Part shown: piece by piece, positions 45,822-64,000 of the stretch | Position numbering within the stretch: the first letter of the stretch is position 1 | Layout of the letters: every line of letters begins with the position of its first letter | Origin: Globodera rostochiensis | Lineage: Eukaryota > Nematoda > Chromadorea > Rhabditida > Heteroderidae | Reading direction: 5' to 3' | Assembly (NCBI GenBank): GCA_018350325.1 | Contig: JAEVLN010000015.1 | Location: forward strand, 1,799,789-1,863,788 | DNA: 64,000 nt | The notes under the pieces: generated by a model | What the model saw: the letters and a program-made list of their open reading frames with translations, nothing else | Told to the model about the DNA's origin: nothing | Database searches by the model: none | Program-made: the position numbers and the translations under genes

Positions 45822-48790
45822 TCACTGCCTGCCTTCATCTTTTATTTTTTCCTTCTCCGTGTTCAGAGCAACTGTTATTGTTTCTTCAACGAGGTCCTTC
45901 TCAACGGATTCTTGGTCGATGCCTCCTGTAAATAAACAAGGGGTTGTAGCGGCTACGGATTCCGGATCGTAGATAACCAGAAAATATCGGATACACAGAA
46001 CTACGACAGTCCTGATGATTTAATCTAATGACCTCTGAGCTCGATGCGTTCGCTACGTTCTTCAGCGTGTGCCCTCGAGGCAGCAGCGCGAATGCTCGAA
46101 AATTGCTCAAGTGCCCTCTTACGCTGTTCGATTATCTCCTAAATAGAAGAGAGTGGTGCCATGCTGCATGTTCGACGTTGTAGTCACAATAAACTGTCTA
46201 CCTTCGACACTTTAAGCAACTCCTTTTTGTCCTCCTCCTCGAACTTTGTCGATTGCTGTTTCATCGACTTACGAACTTCCCTCACTTTTTGCTCAGGCAA
46301 TGAAACGGGAGGCCGAGGGCGCCATTTGAATCGCAGAAGCGAGTCCACGGCCTTACGCCGTAATTCGCGCCCTTGGAAGGAGTGAATGCGGTAGCCGGTC
46401 TCATAGCGACTTTTGCCCCCGAAGGTGCATGTGACAAAGTATCGTCCAGTTGGGTCCCATGAGCCCTGCAATTAGAAACTTTTGTGAAATTAATGCAGTT
46501 CCTTAGAACAAATGCCGACACATTTTTACTCCTTTCTTGCTATTATCATTAGGAGTTAGTTATTCCCTACAGTGGCTGACCTGACTGAGTGAAGTATGTT
46601 CGATCGTCTTGGCCTTGGTTGCCTCCGTTATCCCATTAGCATCGATGAAGCACACAACGCCGCTGGACGTGTTCACTCCCATCACAACCACCCAACCCCC
46701 CTGCGGTGCCCACATCGCGGTGTTCAATCCGTTGGACGCCTCAATTTTTCCAATCAGTTGTGGCACCGGCTTGCCCCGGTCGAGTCGGTAGATCAGCGGC
46801 GTAACCTTTTGCCCGGTCCCCACCAACACACAGAATTTATTTCCTTAAGAAGTTTAACCCGTTCAGTGTTTGACCGGGCCCATTCATTCGTACCTTTGGG
46901 CTCCCATGCCAAATTAACAAAAGGCTCAGGCAACTGAATTGACTGCACCGCAAATGTTTTATCCGTACAATCGAAAATCTCAACATGTGAACTTGTGCCC
47001 TAAAAATAAAAGCGATTGCCCTCTCAAAGAACAAAAAACAAATTCAAACCGTGTATTTAATCTCGCCTTCCTTGCTCTTAACCATTTTTTGATAGCGCTC
47101 CGTATGTGCAGCCAAATAAGAGCCCGATTTTTGCCAGAAAAGGCTAGATTGTGAAACGGAGAAAGTACGTGATGCACGGAGCTTGGTCCGCGTTTGGACG
47201 TCCAGCAACCCAATCTCGGCGGGAGCATTGGCACTTGACTGAATTTTAAGCATAAGACCAAATAAGACGAGTCTCAATTGGTAACTGTCAAAGATTTGGC
47301 AGCATAGGTATTTTAAGTAAATTGACGCACTCGAATTCAACTTGCGACTCACCCGTTCTTCGCAGTAGTAAGCTATCAGGTTTTTGGTTGGGTTGAATTC
47401 GCAACAGACGAGTCCCTCCAGTTCAATGGCCTTGTTATCGCACAACATAAAATCGTCCGTGCTGAACACATTCACGCAGTTCCCACGTAGGCGACAAAAA
47501 GCAAAGAATTTTTCGTCATGTGACCATTTAAGGAAGGGCCAATCGTGCAGACGGCCCGCGGATCGCAATGAAGGAGAAAATGCCTTTTTCAGCTCACCGG
47601 TGAACACCTCGAAAATGCGCAGACAATTTTCGTTGTCGCGATTGCTGTTCTGGTCACAAGCGTAGGTGACAATGTACCTGAACAGATAAAGGCCGTGTTA
47701 AATGAAATCCTTTGTGGAGGCCCCTCCCACTCTGAACAATTCCCACTTCTCATTTGGCGAAAACTCCATGTAATTCACGCCCTCATGAGAGAATCGTTGA
47801 AATTTGTCAAATTTCTCGCCTCCCCAAATCACAGCGCCAAGTCGTTGATTTCTCTTGTCGTTGTTCATTGTTGCCAAATATGTGCCATGCGTGGACCATT
47901 TGAAAAGATCGTTGGACCAATTCTGAGCACAGCATGCATTTAAATTGCTTTTAATTGGCTCCTTACGTCTCGACAAGCATTCTCGACCACAATAGGCTCA
48001 CCAGTCCTCGCGTTCCAAAACATGTCCAACCGAAGACTGCCCTGGCCCGACTCATAAAGTATGGCAAATTGGTCCAAACACTTGGGGTTCTGCAGCCATG
48101 ACCACGGATCCCCCTATAAAAATTTAAATAATCCCTCCCGCTTTGATTGTTGCAACTTTGGGTTATTTTCTTCCCTCTAAGACTATCAATCAGTGCCCTT
48201 CGGTTATCAACAACAAAAAGAGTCCTCGACATACCAGATCTACATAAGGCTGCCTTTCCGGCTTTTTCCAATCCTTTTCCGGCTCCTTCATGCTGCGAAC
48301 AGCGGTGAATGGGTATGCCGCGAAAGTGTGGTTTTTGTCGAGGCGATGTCCATCACAAACGGCCAAGACTGCGTTGGCAGCCTCCTTGGTTTGATATTCC
48401 AAAAAACAAAAGCCCTAAATGCGCAAATGTCACAAAATGTTGCTAAATGTTTTGCTTGCTTCACCTTCGTTTTTCCGTCTTCACTCAGCGGATAATTGTC
48501 GTTGTATTTGTAAGTGTTTTGAATTGAAAAGACACCAGCAAGAACATTGCGGAGTTTTGGCAGGCGATCCGACGAGATGGTGGGGATGTTGAACACCATA
48601 ATGCAGCACTCCTCGTATTGCGATTCTCGTGGCTCTTCGTAAAGCAAATCCCTAATCACATCTAAACATGTATTCCTTCGCAAATCGAGTTGTTTATATC
48701 CAAAAAAACAGTACCATCATCTTCGACATCATCTTCAAAACCCTCTGGGTCAGAAAAGCGATGGTCATCAACGTCAGTTGGAGCAGCCAT
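45822..48790 (-). CDS. eif-3.B: Eukaryotic translation initiation factor 3 subunit B
   Basis: eIF3b is a core scaffold of eIF3 on the 40S subunit. The start MAAPTDVDDHRFSDPEGFED at 48790 gives the usual acidic N-terminus. The RRM follows (CIMVFNIPTISSDRLPKLRN, GFCFLEYQTKEAANAVL). The linker contains KDWKKPERQPYVDLGDPWSW, a near-invariant eIF3b segment. The nine-bladed propeller includes MFWNARTGEPIVVENACR, WSTHGTYLATMNNDKR, VNYMEFSPNEKWE, FLKWSHDEKFFAFCRLRGN, CVNVFSTDDFMLCDNKAI, VCCEFNPTKNLIAYYC, SLFWQKSGSYLAAHTERY and SQGSWDPTGRYFVTCTFGGK. The C-terminal helix (FKWRPRPPVSLPEQKVREVR, KSMKQQSTKFEEEDKKEL) recruits eIF3g/i in other species. The stop is at 45822-45824. The protein is full length (about 700 residues). 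The gene starts 500 bp downstream of mlh-1 on the same strand. Confidence 0.96.
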
Positions 48791-49289
48791 AAAGCAATAA
48801 TTTGTGGTAGAAATATAATTTAAAGCAGACTAAAATTGAAGGCATTTCGACAAAAAGCGATTGCAAAGCAAATGAAATGTCAATTCCGTCCTTATTCAAA
48901 AGAGTTACAATAAAAATTGGTATATTTGAAGTTTTTTTCTGATTGGAGCGTACAAAACGAAATACATGGCCAACTCACAAAATCCTAAAAAATAAGCAGG
49001 CTTCGGCTCTGCATTGAAAAATAAAGGTTACTCAGCAGAAAACAACAAAATGCCAAAATTTAGTACTATTTCAAAATGGCTTCCAAGGTTCAAATCCCGT
49101 AGACACCGGCATGATTTTGAAATTTACAAATTAGTCAAAACACATACCAAATTGCAAACAACTCAGAAATGACATGTTTTTGTATTACCCAAGCAAATTC
49201 ATGGCCACATTTAAGTATACATTATTTATTATTTTTTATCACATTTGTATTCCGAAACAAAACTTTAATTTAATTTCCGATTTGCTCCA
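48791..49289. other. Intergenic between mlh-1 and eif-3.B (same strand)
   Basis: AT-rich spacer of 499 bp with no coding sequence or RNA gene recognised. It should contain the mlh-1 3'UTR and either an eif-3.B promoter or, if the pair is an operon, the trans-splice region. No clear AG acceptor lies directly next to the eif-3.B ATG. Confidence 0.5.
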
Positions 49290-52200
49290 CTAACAGCGAC
49301 CAAAGTGTCGGAAGGCTTGTTCTATGTCAGTGACCCGTTCAATTGAGGACCAAAGGGAAGACGGAGGCAGAAAGCGGCTTTTCAGAGCCGGAAAAATTAT
49401 GGAACGGAAGACCGTCTGAATTCGCTGATGCTCTCCCAATATTTCATCATCGTCTTCAACATCGGACACGAAAGGCGTGAAGAAATGGCCAAGTGCGCGC
49501 GCGATCGCCGAATAACACAGTCCCTCCTGGAAGTTGTGAAATGTAAGCGGAGTTAGTCAAGAAAAAGAAAACAAACATTCAATATGAAAATAGTAATCCG
49601 ATTGTTTTCAGAATAAGAATTTATTCCTCTAATAAACCCCTCTTACATCGGAGTAATCGACACTACGGGCCAAATGAGTGATCAGGGCGGGAATGGACGC
49701 CATCTGAGGCAAATATCCCTCAAGAATGCACGGTAATCCGCCCAACATTGGCATCGAAGAGATATCTTAAATGGGCCAAAAATAAGTCTTTCTGTTCTGG
49801 AGTGACCTCAATAACCACACTCGCCTTCATTTCTGTCTTCAGGAGAAAAATCAACAATATTTATTGAGAAGAAATTCCACAGCAAATCCTTGTGCTCAAG
49901 CAGGACTTTTGAAAATGCCTCAATTCGTGCTTCAATGTCATCAGTCTCGCTGTCCATTCCCTCCTCCTCCTCGGTCAGGTAGAGGGCAAGCAGTTCGCGA
50001 ACGGGGAGTGGACTTCCTGCAACATCTCCACAAATAGCTGATGATTGCAACGCGTAAGAGCCAATGTTGCCAAATGAAAAGATGATCAACTATACAGTGG
50101 AAGAACCGCTTTAAATGCTTACCTATTACCTCATATTCAAACATTGGTTCACCTGATAAAAGAATTCCTGAAGGATAGGCTCACTACGAAGCAGAAACAC
50201 ACTTGTCCCAGATTGAATGAGTGCGTGATGGGCGTCGTAAAAACCGATAAGGTAATGCTCCCGGAAAAGCTTGCCAAGTTCAGCATCCGCGTTGAGACAA
50301 ATTTGGCGTCGGAGTTGTACCAACGCGTGAAGTTCGAAGTGACGTGGCGCGGAAGGATTGTGCTAAAGCCAATTTTGTAATACCTTTGAACGGTCGGACG
50401 ACCTGAGAATGTTCGACATCCTTTGGTGGAGCATTGTCCTCACTTTGTGTTGTCTTCTGAGTGGACGGCGAGTCAAACGACGTGAGAATGGGCACCATTT
50501 GCACGGCAGAAACAAAGGAAGACGAGGCACAACAGCCAGTAGCGACTTGAGTTTGTATTCGAAGCGGAGAATCGACGGCGGAAGCGCCTTGTCCAGAGGG
50601 CGTTGTAATTACCTCCGTGAATTCGTCCATACTCCGATTGGAAGCGTCAACACGGATTCTCTTAAGTTGCCAGATATTTTCTCATAATTAAAATAAACCA
50701 ATTAATTTCCGACCTAGTAATTTCCTTTTCACCTAACAACGCAACTCACTGTCTTTGACGGAGGGGTCGTCGTCGTCACCACCAAGTTCTGATGTATTCT
50801 CGTCGATTGTTGGAAAGATGACTGATGACTGGAGACGAAAGAAGGGGAGTTTGAGAGATCATTGTTTATTCTGCCGCTATTTGAATGGCCTGAAACTGAA
50901 ATTAACTTTATTTTTTTTTGTTTGAGTGTAGACGAGGATCGGATAGTTAACTTTGAGAGTCGCTATCCTTGCCGAAGTTCGAGTTGGACACTTTTAACTC
51001 AATGGCACCTCTTTTGTGATATTGGCTGGCAATATGGTGCAATTCCTAAAAATGAATGAAGATTTTGCCGTGTTAATTCCATTTTCCAACCAAATTAGCT
51101 TAATGGTGCATTCATTACTTGTTCAATTCGCTCAATGATACGATCCTGCTCGAGAAAATGAACAATTGACTTTGTCGGGTGCACGTTGACATCAACTCTA
51201 TGCGCCTCAATCTAAAAAGAAGCAAATAAAGCAAAAGAGAAAGGACAAAACGGCACATGCCTCGAGCGAAAGATTGACAAATGGACAGTACGCATCCTTC
51301 GCTGCAAATACGGCATCGATGGCCTGTTTCAACCGAACACACTCCACACAGCGACCGTTGATGAACAAGTGGAACACCTTTTGACGATCCTTAAAAAGTA
51401 ATATTATTAATTTCAACCAACTTCTACTTTCCTTTACCTGCTTAGCCTGAATTGCGGTCGAAGTAAACAATGTGAAAGGGCTAGTCAAACAGATTTGGGC
51501 CCGAAAATGCAATATTTTATCATCAAAGTTGACGTTAATCAAATCCTAAAAAGCACGATTTTTTTAGTTTTAATTAAACCACCTTGGCCATCTTGGCATG
51601 AAGCAGTGTCCGTATTGTGCCATGTTGATCCCCGTTGCCGCTTGAACGAAAGTCGCCACAACCGCCTCCTACGCTGCTACTAATTCGACGAAAAGCGAAA
51701 CTGACTGAGCTAAATTTGACCAAATTTGTAAAATACCAATTTTTGCACACCCACGGAAATTGGATGGCATATTTAACCAACAAATCAGCAATCCGGTTTG
51801 ACTCTTCGTTTGGATAACGCAACGCTGCTTTTCTTGCCGGAGCGTTTTGAAAAAGGCGGTCCACACTTATGATGGTGCCTTGGAGACCGGCCACAGAAGT
51901 ACAATCGGACTCCATTTTCCCCTCTGAAAAGTACAGAGGTAAACAAGGAACTGAAAACTTCAGTACTCAGAAAAAATGTTTAAGATAGACTTTTGCGGCT
52001 AAGTATTCTCATAAAAATGATTGTTTTCTTTCCGCTCACCACGATATAAAGCACGATGTGCACACTTGTCTGAAAACTTTTTGGAAGTGATTGTGACGCG
52101 GTCAGCCACAATTGAAATGGATGCGAGCGCCTCTCCCCGAAAGCCAAAAGTGCCAATGGAGCGTAATTCCTCCACCGCGTGCAATTTGGAGGTAGCAAAC

Positions 52201-52543
52201 CGACTGCACACCAATGGCATGTCCCCGCGTGCAATCCCGCGTCCATTATCCTTTATTGAGCGAATTCGATCAATGACGAATACTTGAAGAACGAATTTAC
52301 TTGGATTCTAATGAGCTCAAGTCCCCCCTGGCTGATCTCCACCCGAATTTCGGTAGCTTCCGCATCCAAGCTGTTCTCCAACAACTCTTTAACCGCATTC
52401 ACGGGTCGCACAACAACTAAAAAGCTAATGACTTTAAACTCCAAAATATCTTAAAAACACAGACCCTCGCCAGCAGCTATTTTGTCAACAACTTGCTGTG
52501 GTAGTTGAGCAATTCTACCATCGTGAGTTGTTTCACTTCCCAT
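49290..52543 (-). CDS. mlh-1: DNA mismatch repair protein MLH1
   Basis: MLH1 is the common subunit of the MutL-alpha complex. The N-terminal GHKL ATPase is intact: [25 protein letters not shown] (motif I), DNGRGI (motif II), FATSKL, and [16 protein letters not shown] (motif III), then [23 protein letters not shown]. The transducer domain has [20 protein letters not shown] and [21 protein letters not shown] Ser/Thr/Pro-rich linker ([15 protein letters not shown]) follows. The C-terminal domain has [45 protein letters not shown] and the extreme C-terminus [10 protein letters not shown]. Family members end in FERC, whose last cysteine contributes to the endonuclease site of the PMS2/Pms1 partner; here the terminal Cys is kept but the tetrapeptide is FGRC. 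The ATG is at 52541-52543 and the stop at 49290-49292. Confidence 0.95.
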
Positions 52544-52928
52544 TGTTAATTTTATGGTGTAAAAGTGTGAAGAAAGTGCGAACCAAACAAATCAAATTCG
52601 TTTCGATTAAAAAAATATTGTTTTCCTAAAAACCACAATTTTGACCAACAGGAGTCGATTAATATAATTTCAGAAAAAATAAAAGTTTTTGATATTCTTC
52701 AGGACTAAAGAAAACCAACTAAAGAGACGAAATCGTGTTGGCGGTATAGCAAGAACGAAATTTTGCCTAACAAAGTTTTGTAAGTAAACAATTAAAAAAA
52801 AAATAGCGGGAAATACAGCACACTTCGCCAAAAATGTAAATCCCAGTGAAAGACAGTTGATACCAAACCCATTTACTTTTTTATTCAAACGAAAATTGAA
52901 AAATAAACAAATTTAGCTTTTTCTTTTA
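52544..52928. promoter_or_regulatory. Putative bidirectional promoter, mlh-1 / sax-2
   Basis: Only 385 bp separate the start codons of divergently transcribed mlh-1 (-) and sax-2 (+). The spacer is AT-rich with A-runs near 52795-52803 and no clear TATA box. Both promoters must lie here unless distant leader exons exist. The shared promoter is inferred from spacing. Confidence 0.5.

Positions 52929-64000
<11,072 letters not shown>

Overview
The window looks like nuclear DNA of a nematode, most likely a plant-parasitic tylenchid close to the cyst nematodes. The evidence is many small exons, introns often only 40-60 nt long, likely splice acceptors placed directly against start codons (as expected for spliced-leader trans-splicing), same-strand gene pairs about 210-230 bp apart, and at least one GC-AG intron. 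Orthologues of familiar animal genes are recognisable, but the species assignment is inference from sequence alone.

Layout. 1-1573 is AT-rich with many ambiguous bases. 1574-4123 is an extraordinarily pyrimidine-rich tract with a C-rich minisatellite (2748-3595). 4241-7939 (+) is a nine-exon gene for a protein with two CXXC zinc fingers. 8507-10754 (-) is mitochondrial GatB and 10986-12508 (-) is NAD-dependent glycerol-3-phosphate dehydrogenase, probably one operon. 13931-19158 (-) is Flightless-1 and 19372-20898 (-) is protein phosphatase 1, again operon-like. 22049-25922 (+) is a BCAS3 homologue and 26594-28786 (-) is CCDC47.

28838-33088 is a rearranged interval. A LINE reverse-transcriptase fragment is split by a 717-bp terminal-inverted-repeat element with 9-bp target duplications. 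A five-exon gene for a small single-pass membrane protein follows, and its last exon runs in frame into a partial, internally deleted copy of the Furry/SAX-2 gene found at the other end of the window. A 116-bp TA-flanked MITE closes the interval. 33765-37439 (-) holds an unrecognised gene fragment, a small secreted 10-cysteine protein and a GILT-type thiol reductase, in DNA rich in G/C homopolymers.

39149-45459 (+) is JIP3/UNC-16. 45822-48790 (-) is eIF3b and 49290-52543 (-) is MLH1. 52929 to the right edge (+) is Furry/SAX-2, cut off by the window.

Most genes are housekeeping or cytoskeletal: translation (GatB, eIF3b), mismatch repair (MLH1), membrane-protein biogenesis (CCDC47), actin and microtubule regulation (Flightless-1, BCAS3, Furry) and axonal transport (UNC-16). 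The less usual content is the tandem-CXXC protein, the chimeric membrane-protein/Furry gene and the secreted cysteine-rich gene. Exon boundaries were read by eye and are approximate unless a phase check is described.
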